From: Cylicocyclus nassatus
Taxonomy: Eukaryota; Nematoda; Chromadorea; Rhabditida; Strongylidae
Assembly (NCBI GenBank): GCA_958299035.1
Contig: CATQJL010000001.1
Coordinates: forward strand, 80,497,594 to 80,561,593
Length of the DNA: 64,000 nucleotides
Direction: 5' to 3'
The notes below the pieces were generated by a model. The model made no database searches. It saw nothing but the letters and a program-made list of their open reading frames with translations, and was not told where the DNA came from. Below, piece after piece: positions 1-10,524 of the stretch. Both the position numbers and the translations under genes were made by a program. Position 1 is the first letter of the stretch. Every line of letters starts with the position of its first letter.

Positions 1-1105
1 AACACAAACATTCAAAAAGCAACAAGAATATAATTTACAAGCTGGCACCCCGGTTTCCACCCCGTTCTGGAGAAAGTCCATTGTGCTTGATTTTTCATGT
101 AGCGAAATTTACCCTTTTTCTGATTCCTACTCATCTTGAGTTCGCTTTCTACCGTCCTAAGCCTATTTATACGGCGTGAGAGGTCCAGGAATCAATTTAA
201 TTTGAGTCAAAGCTTCTTGGCTCAAGATTTTCCGATTTGACCTTGAAGAGTTACATTTTAGCACAAATTTTTCGCAATTATAACGTAAATCATATTCATC
301 TTGAGCAAATCTGAGCATTTTTCTTAAATTTGGAGGAGGTAAAGTAAAAAAGAAGAATTCAAGTTTTAATCCCTCTGAAGGCTTTAAACTTCCGATTCTA
401 CAGTGACTTCCAAAAATGGAATTTATAAGAGCTAGATGAAGCGGGTTTTTAGATGCTACAAAAAATTTTCAAAAAAAAACTGACCCTTCGAAAGTTAGCG
501 TTAAAGCGGCAATGCTTGATTATGAACCAACACAGTATAATTTATCAAATGTATGGCTCTTTCTCAAAAGCATATATATATATGTGATATTTGATGTTTC
601 GATGTCTTCTACGAATATCTAGACACTGCTTTGTGAAACTTGCTCTATTTTGGCTCCATAACATGTAAGCAATCTTTCATTTCAGCGTAATTTGCTGCAG
701 AACTTTTGGCATTCAACGTCATTGTAATTTAGCTGTTTTCGAAAATAGCGTCACTGTTCACGATCGCAAAAGTTCTACATAGAGATATTCAATTCAAGCA
801 ATCGAATTTGCTATTCAACTTGTGCATGTGCGTAAGGACGTCCGCCTGGTATTATCATGATTTCAAGTAAACCCTAGAAAAATCTGTACATAATGCACTT
901 GCACCAAGGACAAGAATGCAGTGCACAATTCATATCCAGTATCAACGACACTATTTGGCCTAATGTAACCATATCAAATTTCCGTATTCTGACAAGGGAT
1001 GGATACTTGATCGAGAATTGCAACAAATGAAGTGGAAACTCAACGAGACTACAACTACGAAATTCCATTCATTTCCAAATTTGTTGTAAACTGTCATATA
1101 GAGCA
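1..1105. other. Intergenic, no gene seen
   Basis: No coding region or RNA gene is recognisable. Bases about 9-33 are nearly repeated at about 2,899-2,923, so the window seems to open inside a dispersed repeat. Short open frames here have no recognisable domain. Confidence 0.6.
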
Positions 1106-1399
1106 CTAGTTGGCGAACCCGGCTCCGCCCGGGACTGTCAATAATTTGTACTCAGCATGCTCGATTACCCCCCTGTGCCAACTCCCAGCCCTGTAGCTCA
1201 AATTTTGCAAAAAAATCGATAAAATTGATGTCGATCAACACGAAAAGTAGCCTATGACACGCTCCCCGCCCCGAAGTGTATGTGTGCCAAGTTTGGTCCC
1301 GATCGGTTCAGAAATGGAATTTTCTATTCGGAACATACGTACATACAGACGTACATACATACATACATACAGACATTCAGCTATATATATATATATATA
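1106..1399 (-). mobile_element. Helitron-like element, 5' end lost
   Basis: Read on the minus strand, the 3' end shows a CCGGG-loop-CCCGG type hairpin about a dozen bases before a terminal CTAG that is followed by T, the hallmark Helitron 3' end. The body matches five other copies in this window, including the block that reads TTTGGCACACATACACTTCG in other copies. The 5' terminus (TCTTATATATAAAGCTG elsewhere) has decayed into an AT repeat where an inverted-repeat MITE follows directly. It has no Rep/helicase coding capacity, so it is non-autonomous. Confidence 0.65.
1316..1399. repeat. Microsatellite tract in Helitron 5' region
   Basis: A run of ACATACAG/ACATAC units is followed by a TA dinucleotide tract. 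The same kind of CAGA/CATA tract lies near the 5' end of every Helitron copy in the window, so it belongs to the element. Confidence 0.8.
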
Positions 1400-2075
1400 G
1401 GGTGTCCCAAAAAATGTATCGAACGTTTGATCGTCAATATCTCTCTTTTAAAGAAGTCTTTTCCCTTGCTTCAGGTACCAACCTGTAGAGCTGGCTTCAA
1501 CTTAGATTTGCATTATAAAACGAATCACTCATCTCTCTTCATTACTGTGGCATTACGGTAGAAACTTCAGAGAGGGTTTTAAGCAATGAAAGGCCATATT
1601 TTGCCTCAGAAAGGAAACAGAACAGCCTGAAAACTTTTACACTAGGCTAATTAGAGTTGCTAATTACAACTGTAAAGTTATCAACTTGTTATGATGCTTC
1701 ATTTAAGAATTATGCCAGGTAAGAGGTAGCGGCCATTTTTTCAATGTTCTTAAAAAGCGCGATTAAACCGTTTAGAAAGCTTCGCAATCTTGAAAATAGT
1801 TGAGTATTGAACTCAGCGTCCATAAAAACCCTATTACACATGTTTTCATATTTTTTTGAAAATTTTTGAAACGGCAGCTTTTTCCACACTGACACCATAT
1901 GTTTCAAGTTTCTACCGTAATCCTACAGTAATAAAGAGAGACTGGGCACTTCGTTTTATAATGCAAATCTAAGTTGAAGCCAGCTCTACAAAGTGGTACC
2001 TGAAGCAAGGCAAAAGACTTCTTGGGAAGAAAGATATTAACGATCAAACGTTCGATACATTTTTTGGGACACTTT
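1400..2075. mobile_element. MITE, GGGTGTCCC family, copy 1
   Basis: Long imperfect terminal inverted repeats start GGGTGTCCCAAAAAATGTAT on the left and are mirrored on the right before TATATA. Sub-terminal blocks (TCAACTTAGATTTGCATTAT and a segment with TACGGTAGAAACTT) also appear inverted on both sides. The flanking TA-rich DNA and the terminal sequence fit a Tc1/mariner-like MITE. Copies at 4,701-5,384 and 30,480-31,158 share the plan. No transposase frame is seen. It interrupts the 5' end of a Helitron-like element. Confidence 0.75.
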
Positions 2076-2099
2076 ATATATATATATATATATATATAA
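2075..2099. repeat. (TA)n tract
   Basis: A run of about 24 bases of alternating TA directly flanks the MITE and probably represents its target region. Confidence 0.85.
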
Positions 2100-3987
2100 G
2101 ATGAAACGCTAATTTCGAATCTGTTTGTATCTGCAAAGCGCTTTTGGACGGGGAGTTTTGGCAATTTCGAGGCAATTCAAGGGTCTGCCTGAGGTAAAAA
2201 CAAGTCTTGAGGTCTTTCGGGCGCTACAAAGGAGTAATGACTAACCTAAATTTCTTAGAGTTAAAGCATCAACGCATAAAGCGCCGTTGCAGTAACCACA
2301 GACCCATTTGAACTCACAGAATGAATGTTAATCCCTAATGATTATGTTGTAATTGCGCACTGAAGGTTTTGCTTGAAGAAATTCCCATAACTCTTCTTCC
2401 AGAAGCACATTGCAGAAGGAAGGGTTCAAAAGCAATTTCTATGCTGTATAAACATTTCATAAATAAACGCCACTTCGACCAAGTACTCTTCCCTTGTAAG
2501 ATCGAATTTGGTTTCCGTATATTGATTTTGATTTATTTGGTTTCCATATATCCCAAAAACTTATTCAAACATCCAATAGGTAAACTATATTTATCCCATA
2601 CAGCAGCTGAGCACCCAAAAGAATTTGTTCATGCACCTGAATTTGGCCAAGAAAGTCAAAGCAATGAAACTTCGATCTAGAGTGTTGAGTGCTGCTGTGC
2701 TAGATGCTGTGATGTTCTCACAGAAAGTTACAACCTTAATTTCAATTTTTTTAGAAGGCACATGAAGAAAGCTTTCCGATGATGTGCAGAATTTTCAAAA
2801 AAACTTTTGGAAAATAAAACCCAGAATAACGCGCATTATTTTTGCATCGACCTAATACATAAGTGCGGCTGTGAAGCTTGTATTTTTCTGTCCAAAAACA
2901 TTTAAAAAGCAGCAAGAATATAAGATATAGTAGGAGAAATTACTTCAAGTGTTTCGGAAGCTGCTTAAAGCAAACGCAGTGCAACGCTATGAACCGCATC
3001 TCCAACTGGTTATAATTACCGAAAACATTCAGAGATGAGATTTTTCTTGATTGTGAACTCTTTCGGATGTCCTTATGGCTGTAAGCAAAATTTTCAATCT
3101 TTATATCTCGATATGGCAAACGCTCATTCTTCTTGTGGTTCAGAAGTATAGTAATAATCGAGTTTGAAACTTTTGAATTTTATAGATTTCTTAGTGTCTG
3201 ATGCGTTTGTGTGTCATAGGACCCTGCAAAAAAAGCCTTTAGAAAAATTATTTTGAAAAATAACAGAGAACTAGATGGATACATGATCAAAAAACTTGCT
3301 GCGTTGCTCTCTGTTTACTTCATCGCATGTTATAACAGCTCTTGCAGAAGTTGAGACCGTAAATTTTGAGAAGTTGCCAAATTTGGGTTTAGCAAAAACC
3401 ATGGATCAGAGGTTTCGACGATTGTTTCAGTGACCAAGAAAGCAGATGGTTTGTAAATATGACCAGAGTCGAGCAAAGAGTATGACACACAAGCGCCGTA
3501 TACGACCCCCGCCCCATCTGTGTACCTCCTCCCCCCCCCCACCACTAGCATTATCGTTTATCTTCCGTAGACATTTTATAAAGGCTCTACCATGCATAAT
3601 TATTCACATATTTGTGGTTAGCATGTCAAATAACCCTCATGGCCAAGGTTTATGAAATTCTGAGCGTTTCCAATATCAGACCACCCAAGTGAAGTGGTAT
3701 TTTTCAAACATAACTGACTACATTTCAAAAGCCAATTAGCTGACTCATTTTGTACTCAATACAAAGCATCACTCCATACTTACCCATATCATAAATCTTG
3801 CTTTAGATAACCACCAAACTATGAAATTAGCAGGCCAAAATCTCGTTTGTGCCCATTTTTCGCTTCTAATGGCTGCGCTTTCACCGGCTTTTACTCAGAG
3901 CAAAGAAGATTTGAGTCGAAGTTATTATACTTTCATGAAAACTAGGCTATCAAAACATATGTTATTATTTCGCTAAAATTCTTTTCG
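2100..3987. other. Intergenic, no gene seen
   Basis: The longest open frame (2,369-2,680, plus, 103 codons) has no recognisable domain. Bases about 2,899-2,923 repeat the start of the window. The block near 3,620-3,660 resembles one near 7,810-7,850 (shared GCATGTCAAATAA and GGCCAAG). A C10 run lies near 3,531-3,540. Confidence 0.5.
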
Positions 3988-4078
3988 AAGGTAAGTTAAT
4001 GGGGTGCGCCACAACCCCAGAAAATCTGTGGCCACCACAGCGTTTTAGGTTTGTGCCACACCCCATTAACTTACCTTC
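3988..4078. mobile_element. Short palindromic MITE (91 bp)
   Basis: Arms starting GAAGGTAAGTTAATGGGGTG face each other with a spacer of about 40 bases, and the match continues through about 27 bases with two mismatches. No coding capacity. The family and target-site duplication could not be set with confidence. Confidence 0.65.
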
Positions 4079-4539
4079 AAGACATTCGAATTTCTGTCTT
4101 TTTCATGTAGTTGCTACTGTATACCTCTTCTCTATATAATAGTAATTTCATTTAGAATTGTTTCTCTTAGAAAAATATAGCCGTTTTCTTTTAGCTATGC
4201 AAATGAAAAACACTGCGAAATTATTGGATTACGGTAATATACTAAGTCTTACTGTGTGAAGCGCGAGGAAAGGCGGCAAGAACATGTATATCAGGTAAAG
4301 TTTGGAAGTGTTTGGAGGTTAAACGAAATGAGATTCCTAATGCGACCAAAAAAGTAACGGTACTTTGTAATGAATCCAAAAAAGTGGTTTACTCACTTTT
4401 GGAACAGAGTTAGCATGTTCGACGTTCGATGCAGTTTTCCGTGCTCTTTTAAATATCGCTATATTGCAGTTCAACAAACAAGCTTTCAAAAATTCACTGA
4501 ATTTTGGAATCATGGTTTTCGTGATCAATGCTATTTTGT
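4079..4539. other. Intergenic, no gene seen
   Basis: Open frames of 60-106 codons cross this stretch on both strands but show no domain. Confidence 0.45.
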
Positions 4540-5560
4540 CTCAGCGTTTATGAGTATTTTAAAACGAAGGAAAAGCACACCATCAAAATTCAAATACACA
4601 CTTTTGAAAAATTTCCCTCCAAACATGCGCTGCAGAATACTTGGCAAGGGGCAAAATGCTTCGAACTCCTTACAAGTAATCGTTACGTAGATAGCATATA
4701 CAGGGTGTCCCAAAAAATGTGTACGCTCTTTCAATAACTTGTTTTCTTCAAGGTCTTTCGCAGACCTTTTTAGGTCATTTTGTGAGCTCAGTCAGCTGTC
4801 AGCTAGCTTCAACTTAGATTTACAGTATGAATCGAATCTTTGCTCTCTATCATTACTATAGGATTACGGCTTGAAGTTTCAGCATACAGCGCCACTCCGA
4901 AACCACCCTTCTGTGGAAAAACTCATGAAATTTAAAGAATTGTTTAGCAGTGTTTTCAAACGTGCTGATCTTATTCCAAACCTTTTTACAAATTCAGAGC
5001 ATTTCTAAAGCTGCACTTGAAAACATTAAAGGGCAGTTATGACTGTTTTCCTGATATAACTTATAGAGGAAGCATGACCCCCGTGCACAAGTTTCATGTC
5101 TGAGATCAGCGACTCCGATTGGCTTAATATGAGAGTTTTTGGCTTGTTTGCCTTTCTTTTTGAGCAAAATGCGGATATTAAACTTTGAAACCATCTTCAA
5201 AATTCCTGCCGTAATCTTACAGTAATGTAAAAGATTGAAAATTCGTTCAGCACTGTGAATCTCAATCTTACAATAATGTAAAAAGGGAAATTTGCTCCGC
5301 TTCACAGAATGGTACCCGAACGTTGACAAAGGACATTGAAGCAGGAAAATCAAGGAAACTGTGCTCACGTTTGAGACACTCTTTCTTCAGAATCGGTGAC
5401 GAGTGGCGTAGAACGAGGCTTCGCTATGACCAAGTAGGACCAAAATTCAAACCCGCTGCCAAACAAAACTTCTACCTTCAAAAACGGTGAACTGGTACCC
5501 CAGTGTTATATAGGAGCGTAGAAGCTCCGACTTGGTAATTAGCTGGCCCCGCAATTCGCA
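4540..5560 (+). repeat. Dispersed repeat D1, copy 1, split by a MITE
   Basis: Bases 4,540-4,700 and about 5,385-5,560 align in order with one continuous copy at 34,845-35,157. Shared blocks include TTTCCCTCCAAACATGCGCTG and TTCGAACTCCTT on one side and GAATCGG.GACGAGTG.CGTAGA on the other. The 684 bases between are a MITE. No coding function is evident. Confidence 0.7.
4701..5384. mobile_element. MITE, CAGGGTGTCCC family, copy 2
   Basis: The left end is TA followed by CAGGGTGTCCCAAAAAATGT. The right end is a degenerate mirror image (TTTGAGACACTCT). The sub-terminal block TCAACTTAGATTTACAGTAT matches the copy at 30,480-31,158. The uninterrupted D1 copy at 34,845-35,157 acts as an empty site, which supports the limits given. 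Non-coding. Confidence 0.75.
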
Positions 5561-6775
5561 ATGGAAGGCTTACACTCATTCAGAAGCCTATTCGACTATG
5601 ATGTAGAATGCGTTCGGCACATGTCCGCATATAGTAGAAAACTAAAATTGACACTGTTTACTGGAAATTTGTGAAGTTATCTGATGGAAGCCCGTGATTC
5701 ATTGTAATGAACACGATATCAGGCGAAATTTATAAGAGGCAAAACTTGCCGATATTGCCGATATGCCGATATTTCTAACATAGTGTGACTTCCCGTTGAA
5801 CCTAAAACAGGTTGGCAAAACAGTTCTTCAATTCGTTTAATTTTGAACTCGATATCAGATTGTTGGATTCGGCAGACCTCGTATGGGAATGGTGCAAGGC
5901 TAAAAATAAAATTAGGAACGTCTTTTAAAAACTGTCAGAAAATCTTAGATAGCAGTAATGCAGTTACCGTAGCAAGACTCAATCTCGCGCGAAAATGTAA
6001 AAACCGAGAACCCATGAAAAGTCATTTTGTAACTGCGGGCTAGTGTCTACTGGTATTTCGAGGTTTCGACCTTGATAACGGGACACACGAACAGATTGAA
6101 AACAGGAAAGTTTATCCGTATGCAAAACAAACAGTAACAACGACCTCAAGGCCAACAATGAACGAAAACAACAAAAATAGACACGAAATCGGGGGGAAAT
6201 GTCCCGATTTGTCCCTCCAGCAGGGCTTTACACAACCACGTTTGGATGAATTCTCGGCGAGTTTTTACGTGGGGAGGTCTGGCTCCCTCCTGACCAGTTT
6301 TCGACTCCCGCGAGCCTCCTCTGCTCGGTGCTTCCCTCTCCCTTCCCCTTTTATGCCCTGCTGAGAGGTCAAATCGGCTTCTTCTTTTTCCGCCATCAAA
6401 TATTGTAGATCTCTGATCCTTTCCATCCAACAATATAAAGGTAACCACTTTTGCCTTTATTCTTAGAAACACCTCTTGAAATCAAAAAGAAACACTCTTA
6501 AAATCAAATATCTGGCGAGTGCATATATTTGAATTAATGCGCCATTTTTTGGTCGTCAATCCGGTTTTTTGGAGTCCCTTATGTATTGACATTTTTCTAA
6601 ACAATTTTTGGTTTCAGCATTTCATGCGCGTCAAGGCTACCCCAATAATATATGAACGTTGTGTAAAAATTTTAAGGTGAGGTTTCTAGAAACGTAATAA
6701 GTGCCGTATCTGAATGTTTTGTCCAAGCCTATTGAAGATGAAGTTGTATTCAAATCACTTTTGACGTTTGAACTA
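5561..6775. other. Intergenic, no gene recognised
   Basis: A 108-codon minus frame (6,146-6,472), rich in Arg and Lys, lies over a GC-richer patch. I recognise no family and treat it as unproven. The rest is AT-rich filler. Confidence 0.45.
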
Positions 6776-7261
6776 AGGTTGGCTCATTTTTGGGCCTGAT
6801 GTAGATTAGATAATAGGCTACAAACCTGCGCGCGCAAACTATTCGATTTCTGGTTTGGAAATGGAGAAAATTTGCTCATTTTTTGAAAGCTGATTAAGTT
6901 TGAAATTTCAATGGTCGGAAAACCAAAAATAAAGCCGTTTTCAGACTGAATCAAACAAATCAAGCCAAAACTGTGTGGTTGATTAGAGTTTCCTCTATCA
7001 ACAAATTGGGTAGCGTTTCGGCTTGATGTGTTTAATTCAAACTGAGAACGTCTTTATTTTTGGTTTTCCAACTACTGAAATTCGGATTTGAGCACCTCTT
7101 AAAAAATGAGCAAATTTTCTCCATTTCCAAACCAAAAATCGAACTGTTTGCGCAGGTTTGTAGCCTACTATCTAGTTGACATTACGCCCAAACATGAATG
7201 CGTCGCAGTCAAAAAGAGAAAAGATACAAAACAAAACTGCAAAACTTATGTGCCAACCTAA
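6776..7261. mobile_element. Mariner-type palindromic MITE, AGGTTGGC ends, copy a
   Basis: The left end reads TAAGGTTGGCTCATTTTT and the right end mirrors it (TATGTGCCAACCTAA). The internal arms are also strongly inverted: the block AAATGGAGAAAATTTGCTCA at about 6,860 returns reversed at about 7,110, giving foldback arms of roughly 200 bases. TA flanks suit the IS630-Tc1-mariner superfamily. Non-coding. It abuts copy b on one shared TA. Confidence 0.7.
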
Positions 7262-7263
7262 TA

Positions 7264-8037
7264 TTAGGTTGGCCCATAAGTTTTGCAACTTTTCCCGTAA
7301 CTTTTTTCCTATTTTATGTAGGAATCTCATCTTGTGGCATCATGTAGATCGTGATGTAAGCTGCAAGTCTGCGCAAACGGTTTGATTTTTGATAACGTAG
7401 TACAAAAAATCCAAGCATTTTTTGAAAACTGCTGAAAATCGAGGTTTCACGATTTTTGGCAAACATGAAGCCCTACGAAACCTAATTCAAACATATGAAA
7501 AAGCAATTATAGGCAGCATGTAGCTGGAAGTTGGCACATTGGAATCAGTGAAAAAGAAATGAAATTTAAACACAAATTAAGGTGGGGCGGCTTTGAAAAG
7601 TTGAACAAGTCCAATGCGTCAAGTTTTGAAGGCAATTTGTCAATAACTAAGCTGCGAAAAGTCAGAATTCGCTATAACTTTGCACTATAAAGTAATCCTA
7701 TGCGGTAAACACGAATATCATATTCCTTTGTCGCCAGAATGAAATTCATCTTTTGATCTCACGAACGAGGCCTTTTCATGCGAAATGGATCTCATTTTTG
7801 TGATCAGCATGTCAAATAAGCCCTATAGGCCAAGTTTCAGCAAAATCTGACGCATTCTAAAATTTTTCCCATAGTACCGTAAACCTACCGTAATCTTCAC
7901 ATAAGATGGTAAAATTCGGCAAAAATGTGTGCATTAGAAGCTTACATCATATTCCTTATATTGCCAAAAAATGAACGCGCTACGTTCAAACAGACAAAAG
8001 TTATATAAAAAGTTGCATTACTTATGTGCCAACCTAA
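7264..8037. mobile_element. Mariner-type MITE, TTAGGTTGGC ends, copy b
   Basis: The termini are TTAGGTTGGCCCATAAGTTT and its mirror image ending TTATGTGCCAACCTAA, flanked by TA on both sides (7,262-7,263 and 8,038-8,039). It is 774 bp long and no transposase frame was recognised. Its left TA is also the right TA of copy a. Confidence 0.75.
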
Positions 8038-9815
8038 TACTTTCCGTTCTCTCAATAGAATTGAATTCAAATCCAAAATTCTAAATCATTGGGTTTTTTT
8101 GAAATAGGCAAAGAAGTTGGCGTCTATTGTATGTATTAAGCCGCTCGATATTCTTCGCTTTGATATCTTCACATAAGCTTACAAAACTCGACTAAAGATT
8201 TAGCGGCTCAAGTAGATTAAATTCAACATTTGTCCCCTTTCTGCTACCCACAGTTGTTCGCTCTGATATCAGAAATCTTTGCAATGCCACCATGATACTT
8301 CAAGCGAAGCAGCCCAGTTTCAATGAATTGGAAAATCTTCGCTCAAAATTTCAGAAAGTGGTTAATTAAATGTATTAAAATCAAATATGATGCAAAATCA
8401 CTAATTTTCAACTTTTGGTTCGGAGTCCTCCTTCCTTATCGAGAAATTAGACGAGGACTTAGGAATTAAGTCGCACTCCATCTAAGGGGAGAAACGAAAC
8501 GCTGTGGAAAGGTACCATACGCAATTATTTTTTTATTAGCACGCAGAATAGACTGTTTGGTGCAATTTAGCTTCTAAAATCATTCTAAAAATAAAAGAAC
8601 TTGATAATTGTTTTAGGGAAACGCAAACTTTTTTAAGTACAAGCCGATCATGAGCATTTCAAAAAGGGAAATTTGGCAGCTAAATTAGCATATCCTGCAC
8701 AGGCGAAATCGCTAAAACTTTGGGCGATAACAACAGCTAACAAGATTTCCAAATGAAAATTAAATCGGTCCGAACATTCTGTTGTCTGATTCTCAAACAA
8801 TTTGATTTCTCTCTATCTGAAAGATTTCTGCTGTAATCTTACTGAGAAAGAAGAAAAAGCCTTCTGCTTTGTAGTGCTGCTTTTCACGCGAACAGTGGTT
8901 GCAGAGGCAAAACTCGATCAAGAAGAGCATTCAAGCTTCGATTATTTAGAGTTCGATCTTCAAAAATCTAAAAGTCTGCGGAAAACTTCGAAATCGTCAG
9001 TACATTAGTTTTATTAGCTACTCTTTCCAACTTAAAAAAGTTTGCGCTGATCGAATGCCTCTAACACATGGTTTCTAAGTTTACAATAGGAAATCAGCTC
9101 TTTCAAGAGACGAGATCAGCACGAACTTTCCACATTTGGGAAAAGGTTATAAATCATATGTACTAACGATTCCGAATTTTCTGTAGCGTCTCAGATTTTC
9201 GGCGGCCCAACTCAATGTATTCAAAGCATTAACATTAATTATCATTTCTACAACCAGTGTGAGGGAGAAAAACAGCACTACAAAGTGAATGGCTTATTTT
9301 TCAGTGAAATTACAGCAAAGCAACTCTGCAAGATAGCGAGAATTTACGATTTTTTGTGAACAAAACGACACTTTCGGACTGTCCTAATAATAATTTTGTG
9401 AAACTGCAAGCAACGCTTGTCAAATATGAGGTCGGTCCGAGATGCGCCGTTTTCTTGGAAATTGGAAGATAAAAAGATTGTCCAACTGGTGCACCACTCA
9501 ATGCAAAATTTTGGCCCTTACTAATGGCTTTGTTGCAGATGTGATTTTTTACAAGCGCTTTGATAATCCACAGGAAGACCCTTTGTTTTCATGCACCTCA
9601 TCTGACCGATAAAGTTTCCAATAAAGCTTCGATAATCATTGAACAAAGCAAAACTGGGGTGTAGTGCTCTTGCAATTCTTAAACCTTGTGCTGAAAATTT
9701 ATATGCAACTTTCTAAAAGCAATTAGTTTTGAAAAAAACGCGTGACTTATAATTGGACTAAAGACTGAGAAGCAAACGTCCAAAAATTGACCAGAACTGG
9801 ATTTGGTTGAAAGTA
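8038..9815. other. Intergenic, no gene seen
   Basis: Only short open frames without domains are present (for example 8,802-9,008 plus, 9,310-9,501 minus). Confidence 0.5.
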
Positions 9816-10522
9816 TTAGGTTGTCCCGAAACTTTTGTCCAGCCACTATAAACCCACGCACAATAAAGACCTGAATGAGTTGCAACATGCATTTAATGCA
9901 GCTTTTCTTTCTCTTTCTTAAGGATACATTTTCGAAATAAATATATCTCAATTCTCCCAATCTGCTTTTAGCTTCAAACAGTTATTTTTTTTTTTCGGAG
10001 GTCTCAATAATTTTTGGCAAAGTCATGAAACACGCAACTGCAGCAAATACACGAATGCTTTGAAGTTTCTGCAAACTTAAACATAATTTTTGTTGATTAA
10101 TTATGCAGCATAATTAAGTTTGATTTGCTTTGGAAAAGCAGCTTTTTGGATTTTTCGGTACATTTACGTGGTAAACGTAATCAAAAAGCCGCGATTTTTA
10201 TTGAATAGATTATTATAGCGGAAATGGTAAACATGGCTCATGTAATCTAAAATGAATACAATGTAGCCAAAGGTTGCCCTACATAACAGTTACCAGCGCT
10301 TTTTGAAAATATCAGGATAAATTTTTTTGATTCAGGAAAGATTTGGCGTTACTGCTGAGCTGCTCAAAAAGCCATGGCGATAACATTGCAAAGACAGGGT
10401 AGATCAGAGAGCAAATATAACTGTAAGAGATTTTCAAATTGTACCTATGCTGTTTATGGATTGTTGTTTTGTGAGTTTCAGTGAACGATGAAAAAACGGA
10501 CAAAACTTTTGGGATAACCTAA
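9816..10522. mobile_element. Mariner-type element, TTAGGTT(G/A)TCCC ends
   Basis: The left end TTAGGTTGTCCCGAAACTTT and the right end, which mirrors as TTAGGTTATCCCAAAAGTTT, are each flanked by TA (9,814-9,815 and 10,523-10,524). At about 707 bp it is too short for an intact mariner, and no transposase motif is visible. Best read as a MITE or deletion derivative. Confidence 0.75.
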
Positions 10523-10524
10523 TA

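Noticed and set aside
6146..6472. 108-codon Arg/Lys-rich minus frame, considered as an LTR-retroelement piece
   Set aside because: No paired LTRs, primer-binding site, or Gag/Pol motif was found nearby.
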